Shown piece by piece: positions 33,112-41,684 of a DNA stretch of 64,000 nt (position 1 is the first letter of the stretch; every line of letters begins with the position of its first letter). Below the pieces are notes generated by a model. It saw only the letters and a list, made by a program, of their open reading frames with translations, was not told the origin of the DNA and searched no databases. Origin of the DNA: CAYUVH01 sp964448135 (GTDB taxonomy: Bacteria; Verrucomicrobiota; Verrucomicrobiia; Limisphaerales; UBA8199); the NCBI GenBank assembly GCA_964448135.1, contig CAYUVH010000019.1, positions 62,001-126,000 on the forward strand. The letters are read 5' to 3'. The translations under genes and the position numbers were made by a program.

Positions 33112-33148
33112 GGTTTTAACACTGCGGCGGCCGTTTTGTTTCGGACGA

Positions 33149-34471
33149 TTATGCCAGCTCCCAACCTTTGCGGCAGGGCTTGCGGATGTATTGCGCGGCG
33201 GCGGGGCAGTTGGTCGCCTGCATTTTGACGGGGTCCCATTCGATTTTTTGGCCGCAGCGGTAGGCGACATTGCCGAGCTGGTTGGCCTCGGTAAGTGCGC
33301 CGGAATAGGTGAAATTGCAGGTGGTGGGCGCCCCGGTTTTGCAGGCGTTGATCCATTCCTTCCAGTGACCGAGGGAAGGCGGGATGGATTGCGCCGGCGG
33401 TTTGAAATCGGCGAACTTCGTTTCGGGGAGCAGGAGGTATTTGTTGTAATTCGACAGCAGCATTCCCTCGGAGCCGACGAAGAGTACGCCGCTGTCCCAT
33501 TGGGGGATTTGCTTTTCGGTGTATTGCGGCGGTTTGTCTTCGCCCTGATACCAGGTGAGCTTGAGGGGTGGCATCCGGCCGCGCGCGCCGTATTCGTAAA
33601 CGACGCGATACGAAGCGGGCGCGGTCTCGGGATTCGGCGGGGGGCCGTGGGCTTCGATGGTGAGGGGATACTTCAGGTCCAGCGCCCAGAACGGCAGGTC
33701 GTTCCAATGGCTGCCGAGGTCGGGCAACGTGCCGCCGCCGAAATCCCAATACTTGTACCAGCGGGGCTGGCCCTCGATGTAGGTGAGGTTGAAAGGGCGT
33801 TCGGGCGCGGGGCCGAGCCAGAGTTCCCAATTCAGCCAGGCCGGCACGGGCGTGACTTCTGTGGGCCGGCCGCCATCGCCCCAGGCGCGCGAAACCCACA
33901 CGTGCACTTCCTTGATGGGGCCCACTGCGTTGGCATGTACGAGTTCGACCACGCGCCGATAATTGTTTTCCGCGTGAATCTGGGTGCCCATTTGCGTGGC
34001 GACTTTGGCCTTCGCGGCTGTTTCCGCGAGCAAGCGGCATTGCCAGACGTCGTGTGCGAGGGGTTTTTCGCAATAGACGTGCTTGCCTGATTTAAGAGCG
34101 GGGAGGACGGCGAAGGCGTGCGTGTGCTCGGTCGTGGCGACGACGACAGCGTCGATGTCGTCGGCTTTGTCGTAGAGTTTGCGGAAGTCTTCGTATTTGC
34201 GGGCGTTGGGATGTTTTTTAGCGGCCGCCTCGAGGTTCTTCGCATTTACGTCGCAGAGGGCGACGATGTTTTCGCTCGAGACTTCCCGGAGATCGGTCGC
34301 GCCGCGTCCGCCGGTGCCGATGAGGGCGAGATTTAGTTTTTCGTTAGGAGAAACATGGCGGGCCCGGGCCAGTCCCGAGACGGGGATGGCCGCGACGGTT
34401 CCGGTGGCCAGGCTGGTGCGGTAAATGAATTGGCGGCGGGTCAGGGGAGCGGGGGGGTGCTTTCTGCGCAT
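33149..34471 (-). CDS. Tat-exported Gfo/Idh/MocA family oxidoreductase (first of three)
   Basis: The 440-residue protein begins with a Tat signal (LTRRQFIYRTSLATGTVAAIPVSGLARA). The NAD(P)-binding Rossmann unit follows (LNLALIGTGGRGATDLREV, ~46-64; ALCDVN). VVVATTEHTHAFAVLPALKSGKHVYCEKPLAHDV (~109-142) carries the family EKP motif, with Lys the catalytic residue. The C-terminal alpha/beta domain includes DFGGGTLPDLGSHWNDLPFWAL. Such Tat-exported members are plentiful in planctomycetes and verrucomicrobia and act on sugars or inositols in the periplasm; the substrate is unknown. It lies upstream of the DUF4185 gene, suggesting a glycan-processing pair. The divergent gene at 34668 lies ~200 bp away. 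Confidence 0.93.
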   Translation of the reverse strand: MRRKHPPAPLTRRQFIYRTSLATGTVAAIPVSGLARARHVSPNEKLNLALIGTGGRGATDLREVSSENIVALCDVNAKNLEAAAKKHPNARKYEDFRKLYDKADDIDAVVVATTEHTHAFAVLPALKSGKHVYCEKPLAHDVWQCRLLAETAAKAKVATQMGTQIHAENNYRRVVELVHANAVGPIKEVHVWVSRAWGDGGRPTEVTPVPAWLNWELWLGPAPERPFNLTYIEGQPRWYKYWDFGGGTLPDLGSHWNDLPFWALDLKYPLTIEAHGPPPNPETAPASYRVVYEYGARGRMPPLKLTWYQGEDKPPQYTEKQIPQWDSGVLFVGSEGMLLSNYNKYLLLPETKFADFKPPAQSIPPSLGHWKEWINACKTGAPTTCNFTYSGALTEANQLGNVAYRCGQKIEWDPVKMQATNCPAAAQYIRKPCRKGWELA

Positions 34472-34532
34472 GGGTGGTTCTTAAGCTTCGGTGAGTGTGG
34501 TGGCAAGACCTTTGTGGTGCGTCCTTAGCAGC

Positions 34533-34601
34533 CGAGGTAACGAGGCTCCAGCTTATTCGAATGCCACCTCGCATCCGATTAGATGGAGCCTCGTTATCTC
34601 G
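34533..34601. repeat. Inverted repeat, 18-bp arms
   Basis: CGAGGTAACGAGGCTCCA at 34533-34550 pairs with TGGAGCCTCGTTATCTCG at 34584-34601 with one G-T wobble; the loop is 33 nt. A GTAGCGGACGAG leader (read on the minus strand, near 34612) precedes it. It lies in the gap between divergent genes. Confidence 0.7.
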
Positions 34602-34667
34602 TCCGCTACGAATACTGGATCACCCCGCATTGACTTCGAGGCGTGACGGCTTCTAAATGCTCGCGTG

Positions 34668-35450
34668 ATGATTTGGGATGTGCATTGCCATCTCTCGGGC
34701 GTGACCGGTCGCACGCCGGAGGAGCGGTTGGGTGAATTGCTGGTGTTCGCGGATCGGATGGGCATCGAGCGCATCTGCCTGTTCATGGGAATGCAGTGGT
34801 CCTACGACCCGGCGCCCGCGGACATGCGGAAGCAAAACGACGAGGTACTCGCCGCGATCAAGCGGTATCCCAATCGCGCGTTTGGCTTCGTTTATCTCAA
34901 TCCCAATCACCTGCAGGAAAGTCTCGATGAATTTGACCGCTGCGTTCGCGATGGCCCGATGGTGGGCGTGAAGCTTTGGGTGGCGCGGCATTGCAATACG
35001 CCGGAACTGGATCCGATCGTGGAACGCGCGACGGCGATGCAGGCGCCGGTTTTGCAGCACACTTACATGAAGATTGGCGGCAATTTGCCCGGTGAATCCA
35101 CGCCGATGGAACTGGCGGAACTGGCGCGGCGGCATCCGACCGCACCGCTCATTTGCGGGCACACGGGATCGGATTGGGAGACAGGCATTCGCGCGGTGAA
35201 AGACTGCAAGAATGTATGCGTCGAATTGAGTGGCTCGGATCCGACTGCCGGCATCACGGAGATGGCGGTGCGTGAATTGGGCGCGGAGCGTGTGCTGTTT
35301 GGCAGTGATGCAGGAGGGCGCAGCTTTGCGTCGCAGTTGGGAAAGGTGGTGGGGGCGGAGATTCCTGAATCCGCGCGGCGACTCATTCTGGGCGAGAACT
35401 TGAAGCGGATGCTGACGCCGATTCTGAAGCGGAAGGGAGTAACGGTATGA
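34668..35450 (+). CDS. Amidohydrolase-family metal-dependent hydrolase
   Basis: The 260-residue cytoplasmic protein opens MIWDVHCHLSG, the DxHxH metal site of the amidohydrolase-2 TIM barrel. Further conserved pieces are VGVKLWVARHCNTPELDPIVERATAMQAPVLQHTYMK (~100-135, catalytic His), ICGHTGSDWETG (His) and VLFGSDAGGRSF (Asp). Members are decarboxylases or hydrolases of cyclic or aromatic acids. The substrate is unknown. The ATG at 34668 starts the conserved motif; a GTG three bases upstream is possible. Its stop overlaps the next start in ATGA. Confidence 0.87.
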   Translation: MIWDVHCHLSGVTGRTPEERLGELLVFADRMGIERICLFMGMQWSYDPAPADMRKQNDEVLAAIKRYPNRAFGFVYLNPNHLQESLDEFDRCVRDGPMVGVKLWVARHCNTPELDPIVERATAMQAPVLQHTYMKIGGNLPGESTPMELAELARRHPTAPLICGHTGSDWETGIRAVKDCKNVCVELSGSDPTAGITEMAVRELGAERVLFGSDAGGRSFASQLGKVVGAEIPESARRLILGENLKRMLTPILKRKGVTV

Positions 35451-36316
35451 ATCGCCGGGAATTCATTTGTGCGACCGGTGCTGTGGCTGTAGGACTCGGT
35501 GCGCTTCCCGCGTTGGCCGCCAAATCGGCGACTGACGGCTTGATTGACGTGAACGTCAGTCTCTCCCGGTGGCCGGCACGGCGGCTGCCGCTCGACGAAA
35601 CTTCGTCATTGGTTGCCAGGCTGAAAGGGCAGGGAGTGGTGCAAGCCTGGGCCGGAAGTTTCGACGGGATTTTTTATAAGGACTTGGCCGCGGCAAATAC
35701 GCGTCTGGCTGAGGAGTCCCGTCGAAATGGGCGCGGTTTGTTGGTTCCGTTCGGCACGGTTAATCCGGCAGCACCGGAGTGGGAAGCCGAATTGCGCCGT
35801 TGCCAGGCGGAATACAAAATGCCGGGGGTGCGCCTTTTTCCCGGGTACCACGGCTATAATCTTGCGGACAAGAATTTTGCGAAGCTGCTGGCCATCTGCG
35901 CGGAGTTGGGACTGATCACGCAGATTGTCGTGGCTATCGAGGATGAGCGGATGATGCACCCGCTTTTGCGCAGCACTGGTTTCGAAGTGGCCCCGTTGAT
36001 CGATCAGCTTAAGGCGTGTCCGAATGCCCGCGTCGTGTTGCTCAATTGGTTCCGCTCCGCCAAGGGACCACTTATCACGCGCGTTGCGGAAGCGGGTAAT
36101 TGTTCTTTTGACATTGCGACGGTTGAAGAGGTTGGGGGCGTGGGGAAACTGCTGAAGCAGGTGCCGCTCAGTCGGGTCGTGTTCGGCTCGCATGCGCCGT
36201 TTTTCTACTTTGAGTCCGCGAAATTAAAGCTGCACGAATCGGAACTCAGTGCGGAGCAACTTTCCGCGATTGCGCGCGGCAATGCGGCATCACTGAGAAA
36301 GTCTTCCAAAATCTGA
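35447..36316 (+). CDS. Exported amidohydrolase-like paralogue with Tat-like signal
   Basis: The 289-residue protein starts MNRREFICATGAVAVGLGALPALAA, a signal of Tat form (NRREFI). The rest is an amidohydrolase-2-like barrel but with changed metal residues: IDVNVSLSRWP where the partner has DVHCHLSG, so the DxHxH site is lost; VFGSHAPFFYF replaces the GSDA site. It may be an inactive, structural partner of the enzyme encoded upstream. It shares the ATGA overlap, so both are made from one message. Function unknown; the loss of the metal ligands is visible directly in the sequence. Confidence 0.8.
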   Translation: MNRREFICATGAVAVGLGALPALAAKSATDGLIDVNVSLSRWPARRLPLDETSSLVARLKGQGVVQAWAGSFDGIFYKDLAAANTRLAEESRRNGRGLLVPFGTVNPAAPEWEAELRRCQAEYKMPGVRLFPGYHGYNLADKNFAKLLAICAELGLITQIVVAIEDERMMHPLLRSTGFEVAPLIDQLKACPNARVVLLNWFRSAKGPLITRVAEAGNCSFDIATVEEVGGVGKLLKQVPLSRVVFGSHAPFFYFESAKLKLHESELSAEQLSAIARGNAASLRKSSKI

Positions 36317-36341
36317 ATCCCGATCGCTTCGAAACGCACGC

Positions 36342-36761
36342 ATGGCCGAGAACATCTTTCGCTGGGATTACCGGATTAGCTACGCCGAATGCACGGTGGG
36401 TAATCACGTGTACTATTCGCGATATCTCGACCTTTTGGAGCGGGCGCGCGGTGAATTCTTCCGGCACATCGGGAAACCCCTGACGATTTTGCAGCAGGAG
36501 GACATCACCTTTCCGGTGCTGGAGTGCCAGGTCAGATACCACGCGCCGGCGCGATACGATGATTTGGTGAGGATCGAGATTGGTGTGAAGGTGGCACAGG
36601 GGGTGCGCGTCGGATTTTTGCAGCGCATACTTTCGCAGGACGGCCGGTGTTTGGTGGAGTGCGAGACGCTGCATATCTGCGCGTTTATTGAAGGAAAGCC
36701 CCGGCGATTGCCGAAGGAGCTCGCGGAGTTGCTGGCGCACTACTTGAGGGCGGCCGGGTAG
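36342..36761 (+). CDS. Acyl-CoA thioesterase (4-hydroxybenzoyl-CoA thioesterase fold)
   Basis: The 139-residue hot-dog-fold protein reads FRWDYRISYAECTVGNHVYYSRYLDLLERARGEFFRHIGKPL (~6-48), the YbgC/FadM pattern with an Asp-to-Glu change at the catalytic position (YAECTVGNHVYYSRYLDLLE, where typical members have D..D..GHV.N). It hydrolyses acyl-CoA. The final helix KELAELLAHYLRA is usual. It lies 25 bp downstream of the amidohydrolase pair on the same strand and may belong to the same unit. Confidence 0.85.
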   Translation: MAENIFRWDYRISYAECTVGNHVYYSRYLDLLERARGEFFRHIGKPLTILQQEDITFPVLECQVRYHAPARYDDLVRIEIGVKVAQGVRVGFLQRILSQDGRCLVECETLHICAFIEGKPRRLPKELAELLAHYLRAAG

Positions 36762-36775
36762 CTAACCGGAAACGC

Positions 36776-38938
36776 TTACCTGGCTGCCTGGTTGAGGCCA
36801 TCCAATATGATGCGCGCGTATTGGGAGGGCAGCATCAACAGAGATGGCTCGGGGAGGACAACGGCGGCAGTTTGCGGATTCGCGGGGTGAATCACCACCA
36901 ACGGGACGGCGGCGCGCCCGAAGCGCTGGAGTTCGCGCGTGATGTTCTCCGGCGTCTTCGTGTAGTCCGCGAGCAAGGTCACGGCATTCATGGTCTTAAG
37001 TTTTTCCCGAACTGAATTGCTTTCGATGGCGGGTTTTACGATGGCATTGCAAGTGGCGCACCACTGGGCCGTGAAATCAATCACCACTGGGCGTCCTTCC
37101 TTCTGAGCCGCCGCCACTGCTTCGGGACTCCAGGGTTGCCAGTCCAGGCCCCCCGGGTCGTTGCGTGCCAATGAAGCGGGAGCTTCGGACTCGGGATTGC
37201 GCCACTGGAGATTGCCTTCCAAAGCCCAGACGTAGCCTCCCACAAGGAGCGTCAGGCAAATGGCCACCGCCAATCCGCGACGGGAACGCCCGCGTTGGAC
37301 AAATTCGCCGTAGATCCATGCGGCCAGCGCCACGATGACCAGAAACATTCCCAGCCACCACGAACGAGTTCCATAATGGATGGGCGAGAGGTTGAGCAGC
37401 CAGAAGACCGTCGCGAGCATGGGGAATCCCATCGCGATTTTGAATTTTTCCATCCAGGCTCCCGGCTTGGGGAGGAATTTCAGCCAGGCCGGATGCCAGC
37501 TTAGCACCACGTAAGGGAACGCCAGCCCAACGCCCACCATCAGCAGCATGAGGAGAATCACAGCGCTCGATTGCGTGAACGCGTAGCCGAGCGCGGTTCC
37601 CAAAAACGCCGCGCTGCAGGGAGTGGCGAGGATGGTCGCCAGCACGCCGTTGAAAAACGCGCCGCCGGCGCCGGAACCGCGGGATAGGGTGTCGGCGGTG
37701 TTCATCACGCGGCCGCTCAACGTGACCTCGAATACGCCGAAGAGGTTCAGGGCCACCAGGGTTACGAGCAAGGAGAGCACGACGATGAATTTCGGGTCGC
37801 TGAATTGCATGCCCCAGCCGGCGGCATGGCCCGCAGCCTTGACGCCGATAACCAGGCCCGCCAGCGCACCGAATGACGCCAGCACGCCGAGGGCGTAAAC
37901 CAAGCCGAGATTGCGCACGCGAGACGGATGGCTCTGGGCTTCGTTTACAAAGCCGAGAATTTTCAGTGCGATCACAGGGAGCACGCAGGGCATTCCATTC
38001 AGGATGAGTCCGCCGAGGAAGGCGTAGAAGAGCATGGTCCAAAAGGACGTGGCCGGGGTTGACAGCTTTAACGGGGTTGCGGCTTTGCCCGGCGGCTGCG
38101 CGGGGCCGTCGGCGATCTTCGACTTGAAGAGGTAGCCGGTCTCGCCGCTGCCGGTTTTCAGCACGGACACGCCGGCGACTTCCGTGGGCCAGTCGCCTTC
38201 GAACTTTTTCACCTGCTTGCGCAGGGTCACCTTGGGCGGCGTCGCGTGCAGATCGTCAGTCAGATTGCCGATTTCAAATTTCTCGTAAGCGTCGGGGAAA
38301 AAGTCGGGGTGGTCACCGGTCACCGGCATGTCCCACTCCAGGATCAGCGTCCGTGATTCAGCGTTAGTCGAAGCTTCCCAATGGGCGCGGGGATTCAGTT
38401 TCGCATTCTCCCGGGGGACCTTGCTTTGCCAATCGGCGATGAGGCTTGCCTCGGGGGATGGCGTTTCGTTTCCGCCGGGGTGGATGGTGATCGTCGCGGA
38501 TTGCTTGCCCGGAATGCACTGCGTTTTGCATTCGAGCCAGGAAACGTTGGCTTTGATTTCGAGCGGGCTGGTGGCGACATCGGCAGCGAGTTTCAATGGC
38601 ACGACGAGCACGACTTCTTTGACGTAAACGTAGGTCGTGAAAACGGTGGGAGGTTCGCCTTCGGTGGCCTTCTCGGGCAAGGGCCATTGGATGTCGCCGG
38701 CGGTGATGCCGGGCGGGAGTTCCCAGGCGATTTTGGTGGGAGTGCCGGAATCGCCGGGATTGGACCAGTAGATATGCCAGTCCGGGTCTATCTGGAGACG
38801 CACCCCGATGAGAACGGTGTCACCGGGTTTGGGGGCGGGGTTGGCGAGGATGAGGCTGACATGGGTGTTGGCAGCCCGGGCAGTCAGGCAGGCCAGGCAC
38901 AGGAACGTTGCGGTGAAAAGGCGCATCCACACTCGCAT
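36776..38938 (-). CDS. DsbD-family thiol:disulfide interchange protein (ScsB-like)
   Basis: The 720-residue protein has a signal peptide (MRVWMRLFTATFLCLACLTARA), a periplasmic DsbC/D-like domain (~24-300, including LECKTQCIPGK), an eight-helix CcdA-like membrane core with the redox cysteines MPCVLPVIALKILGF (~345) and ATPCSAAFLG (~450), and a C-terminal thioredoxin domain with WCATC (Cys627, Cys630). It carries electrons from cytoplasmic thioredoxin across the membrane to periplasmic partners. The ATG at 38938 is chosen over a TTG upstream because the signal begins there. Its neighbours do not include an obvious redox partner, apart from the secreted thioredoxin at 49642. Confidence 0.92.
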   Translation of the reverse strand: MRVWMRLFTATFLCLACLTARAANTHVSLILANPAPKPGDTVLIGVRLQIDPDWHIYWSNPGDSGTPTKIAWELPPGITAGDIQWPLPEKATEGEPPTVFTTYVYVKEVVLVVPLKLAADVATSPLEIKANVSWLECKTQCIPGKQSATITIHPGGNETPSPEASLIADWQSKVPRENAKLNPRAHWEASTNAESRTLILEWDMPVTGDHPDFFPDAYEKFEIGNLTDDLHATPPKVTLRKQVKKFEGDWPTEVAGVSVLKTGSGETGYLFKSKIADGPAQPPGKAATPLKLSTPATSFWTMLFYAFLGGLILNGMPCVLPVIALKILGFVNEAQSHPSRVRNLGLVYALGVLASFGALAGLVIGVKAAGHAAGWGMQFSDPKFIVVLSLLVTLVALNLFGVFEVTLSGRVMNTADTLSRGSGAGGAFFNGVLATILATPCSAAFLGTALGYAFTQSSAVILLMLLMVGVGLAFPYVVLSWHPAWLKFLPKPGAWMEKFKIAMGFPMLATVFWLLNLSPIHYGTRSWWLGMFLVIVALAAWIYGEFVQRGRSRRGLAVAICLTLLVGGYVWALEGNLQWRNPESEAPASLARNDPGGLDWQPWSPEAVAAAQKEGRPVVIDFTAQWCATCNAIVKPAIESNSVREKLKTMNAVTLLADYTKTPENITRELQRFGRAAVPLVVIHPANPQTAAVVLPEPSLLMLPSQYARIILDGLNQAAR

Positions 38939-39041
38939 GGGGATATAGATACCCAAACCCGGAAAGAGTTAGAAACTAATTCCGTTTTTCGTTCCCGCCG
39001 CGCGGTTGCCAACCGCTCGGGCTCGTACTAGTCTGACGGAG

Positions 39042-40181
39042 ATGCCGCCCGCCGCCGCCAAACCCCGCTACGCTTTGATGCGCACCGGAGACGAGATATT
39101 TCCCGCGATGCTCGAAGCGATCGAAGCCGCGCGGGAAAGCGTCTGCTTCGAAATGTATATTTACGAGGCGAGCCCGATTGGCGAGCGGTTTCGGGGGGCG
39201 TTGGTACAGGCGCGCAAGCGGGGGCTGCGGGTCCGGGTGCTGATTGACAGCTTTGGTTCGGTAACGCTCCCCGGCAATTTTTGGGACCCGCTCAAGGCGG
39301 CCGGCGGCGAGGTGAGAATGTTCAATCCCCTGGCGATCCGCTTTTTTGGGATTCGCAACCATCGCAAATTGCTCGTGTGCGACGGGCAGGTGGCGTTCGT
39401 GGGCGGGTTCAACGTGGCGCCGGAATACGAGGGCGACGGCGTGCAAAAAGGGTGGTGCGACCTCGGGGTGCGGTTGGAAGGCCCACTGGTGCCGCGGCTG
39501 GTCGATTCGTTTGAGGAGATGTTTGCGCGCGCGGAATTCAAACACAAACGCTTTCCGCTCTTTCGCAAATTGTCGGCCAAGCGCATGGTGTCGTCAGGCG
39601 GCGAGCAGCTGCTGTTCAGCGGGCCGGGGCGCGGGCCGAACCCGATCAAGCGTTCGCTGCGCAAGGACCTGAAGAGCGGGCGGGATGTGGCCATCATGGT
39701 GGCGTATTTTCTGCCCACGTGGCGGCTGCGGCGGCAGTTGGCGCAGGTGGCACGGCGCGGCGGCCGGGTGCGATTGATCGTGCCGGGCAAATCGGATGTG
39801 GCGCTTTCGCAATTCGCGGGCCGGAGTTTGTATCGGCGATTGCTCAACGCGGGGTTGGCCATCTTCGAATATCAGCCGCAGGTGCTGCACGCGAAGATGG
39901 TGATCATTGATGACATCGTTTACCTGGGGTCGGCGAACCTCGACCAGCGCAGCCTGCACATCAATTACGAGCTGCTGGTGAGAATCGAAGACCAGGCGCT
40001 GGCGGCCTCGGCGCGGGAGACATTCGAGAAAGCGCTCGCGCAGAGCGAGGCAATCACCCCGGAGGGCTGGCGGAAATCACGGTCGTTCTGGAGACGGATG
40101 AAGCACCGCTGGGCCTACTTCGTGCTGGTGCACCTGGACCCGTGGATTGCGCGGAGGCAGTGGCGGAGGCTGCCGGATTAA
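39042..40181 (+). CDS. Phospholipase D-like cardiolipin synthase family protein
   Basis: The 379-residue protein has two HKD motifs, HRKLLVCD (107-114) and HAKMVIID (283-290), each followed by a G-(S/G)-N-type segment (FVGGFNVAPEY; YLGSANLDQRS). Such enzymes make cardiolipin from phosphatidylglycerol or act on related phosphodiesters. No N-terminal membrane helices are present, which resembles ClsB/YbhO-type members. ATG 39042 is preferred to the TTG at 39006. It converges on the SirB1-like gene, with the two stop codons sharing the four bases TTAA. Confidence 0.9.
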   Translation: MPPAAAKPRYALMRTGDEIFPAMLEAIEAARESVCFEMYIYEASPIGERFRGALVQARKRGLRVRVLIDSFGSVTLPGNFWDPLKAAGGEVRMFNPLAIRFFGIRNHRKLLVCDGQVAFVGGFNVAPEYEGDGVQKGWCDLGVRLEGPLVPRLVDSFEEMFARAEFKHKRFPLFRKLSAKRMVSSGGEQLLFSGPGRGPNPIKRSLRKDLKSGRDVAIMVAYFLPTWRLRRQLAQVARRGGRVRLIVPGKSDVALSQFAGRSLYRRLLNAGLAIFEYQPQVLHAKMVIIDDIVYLGSANLDQRSLHINYELLVRIEDQALAASARETFEKALAQSEAITPEGWRKSRSFWRRMKHRWAYFVLVHLDPWIARRQWRRLPD

Positions 40182-41053
40182 CAGCGCCGGAGGGCCACAA
40201 GGTAGCGCTGGAAACGCGTGGCTTCGTTTACGTCTTCCACCTGATTGTGGATGTTGTGGAGGTTGCCGCATGCACGGATCATGATCTCGCGGGAGGTGAC
40301 CGGCGCGATGTGCTCCTCGCGCAGGCTGAAATTGCCGCGAGCGAGGTATTGCAGGCAGTCGGCCTTGGTGAGGAAGCGCCCGCGATTGAAGGGATCAAAG
40401 TAAATTTCGTCGGCGGCGGTCTGGTAGCGGCAGATAAAATGGCCGGGCAGGCCGATGCCGGCGATGGGTAATTGCAGTCGGCGGGCGAGCAGCAGGTAAA
40501 CGGTGCAGAGGCTGATGGGGTTGCCGGTGCGGCGGTCGAGCACGCGGTTCAGGTAGCTGTTTTGCGGATCGTAATACTCGGCTTCGTTGCCGCTGAACTC
40601 GAGGATCTCGAACAGATACCGGTTGATGGCGCCGAGGATTTCCTTGGACTCCTGCAACGCCTGAATGGGTTCCTTGAGATTGAGCGCGTAGGCGTCGAGC
40701 ATCGCTCGATAAGCCTCGACGTTGATCTCCGGGTAGCGCGTCTGGGCGAGCAGCCAGGCGGCCTGTTCCAGATCGAAGAATTCGCCGGACTTGAGGCAGA
40801 AGGAAAGGAATTGATCATCGGCCGATTGGCGTTCGAAATGGCGGACGATTTCCTGGGCGCGGCGGCGGAGCAGGGGATCGTTGCTGAGGAAATGCGGCCG
40901 CAGCCACTCGGCGGCCTGGGGACCGAAGGAAATCAATTTCTCGCGGACGGATTGGTAAACGGGCCGGTCCTCATCGGCGAGGAGGCTGACCAGGGCCGTA
41001 CGCTGGCTGTCGGATAGCTTCGGCTGCGTTCGGCTGACATCGGCGGCTTCCAT
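40178..41053 (-). CDS. SirB1-family transglutaminase-like protein
   Basis: The 291-residue protein has a HEAT-like helical N-terminus (~20-95: YQSVREKLISFGPQAAEWLRPHFLSNDPLLRRRAQEIVRHFE) and a SirB1/transglutaminase-like core (~100-260). The core's features are YYDPQNSYLNRVLDRRTGNPISLCTVYLLLARRLQLPIAGIGLPGHFICRY, with candidate Cys (SLC) and His (GHF) of the active site, and DEIYFDPFNRGRFLT. Members are widespread and their role is unclear; some are linked to stress or regulatory protein turnover. ATG at 41053 is the only convincing start. Isolated. Confidence 0.88.
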   Translation of the reverse strand: MEAADVSRTQPKLSDSQRTALVSLLADEDRPVYQSVREKLISFGPQAAEWLRPHFLSNDPLLRRRAQEIVRHFERQSADDQFLSFCLKSGEFFDLEQAAWLLAQTRYPEINVEAYRAMLDAYALNLKEPIQALQESKEILGAINRYLFEILEFSGNEAEYYDPQNSYLNRVLDRRTGNPISLCTVYLLLARRLQLPIAGIGLPGHFICRYQTAADEIYFDPFNRGRFLTKADCLQYLARGNFSLREEHIAPVTSREIMIRACGNLHNIHNQVEDVNEATRFQRYLVALRRC

Positions 41054-41126
41054 TCAATCGTGCTCCTGACATAGCAGAACCGAAATTACTTTTGATTTCA
41101 AGAAAATTTGACCGGCGCGGCGCGTT

Positions 41127-41459
41127 TTAGTTTCGCCGGGTTCTTGAAGACCGCGCATCCTGCTGCCGGGAGCGGGCTTCGGCTTGCACGTCCTCCAGAA
41201 CTTTTTCCAGCAGCTCGTGCTGGTCCCGGCGTCCGAGCCTTCGAACGGCTCCCAACTCGCGCAGGGCGACGATCATGGCAACGAACGTGAGCAGGAAGCA
41301 CGCGAGCCAGTAGCCGAGAAAGGTCTTGGGGCCGCCTAGTCGATGCTTGAGAACGGTCTCTCCGAGAACGAGCAGCAGGATCGCGCCGGTCAGAGCGACC
41401 GCGCCGACGATTCTTCGCCAGTTGCTGGCATAGCGACCCATGCGCTGTGACGCTAGCAT
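41127..41459 (-). CDS. Small two-helix membrane protein
   Basis: The 110-residue protein has two membrane helices (RRIVGAVALTGAILLLVLGETVL; FLGYWLACFLLTFVAMIVALREL) and a basic, then mixed-charge helical tail (RDQHELLEKVLEDVQAEARSRQQDA). I do not recognise a family, but similar two-helix proteins with an amphipathic tail are common in Verrucomicrobia. Start at ATG 41459; ATG 41441 (MGRYASNWRR) is an alternative. It lies 73 bp downstream of the SirB1 stop-to-start gap on the same strand direction. Confidence 0.6.
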   Translation of the reverse strand: MLASQRMGRYASNWRRIVGAVALTGAILLLVLGETVLKHRLGGPKTFLGYWLACFLLTFVAMIVALRELGAVRRLGRRDQHELLEKVLEDVQAEARSRQQDARSSRTRRN

Positions 41460-41684
41460 GAAAGGGCCGCTTTGGCGAACCGGACTTTGTCCGGGTATAA
41501 ACGCTAAAAGTGGTCCGGGCATGGGGAAACGCGGGGTGTGCTTGTCTGGTTTGCGGCAACTAGGGTTAACCAAGGATTGGTACAGCGATGCCAATGGCGG
41601 AAGCATCAAAGTGGCTGCAGAACGCTTTACAGTTAATGGCGTGTCAACACATAATGCCAATAAGCGACAAAGAGGGTCAAAGGG

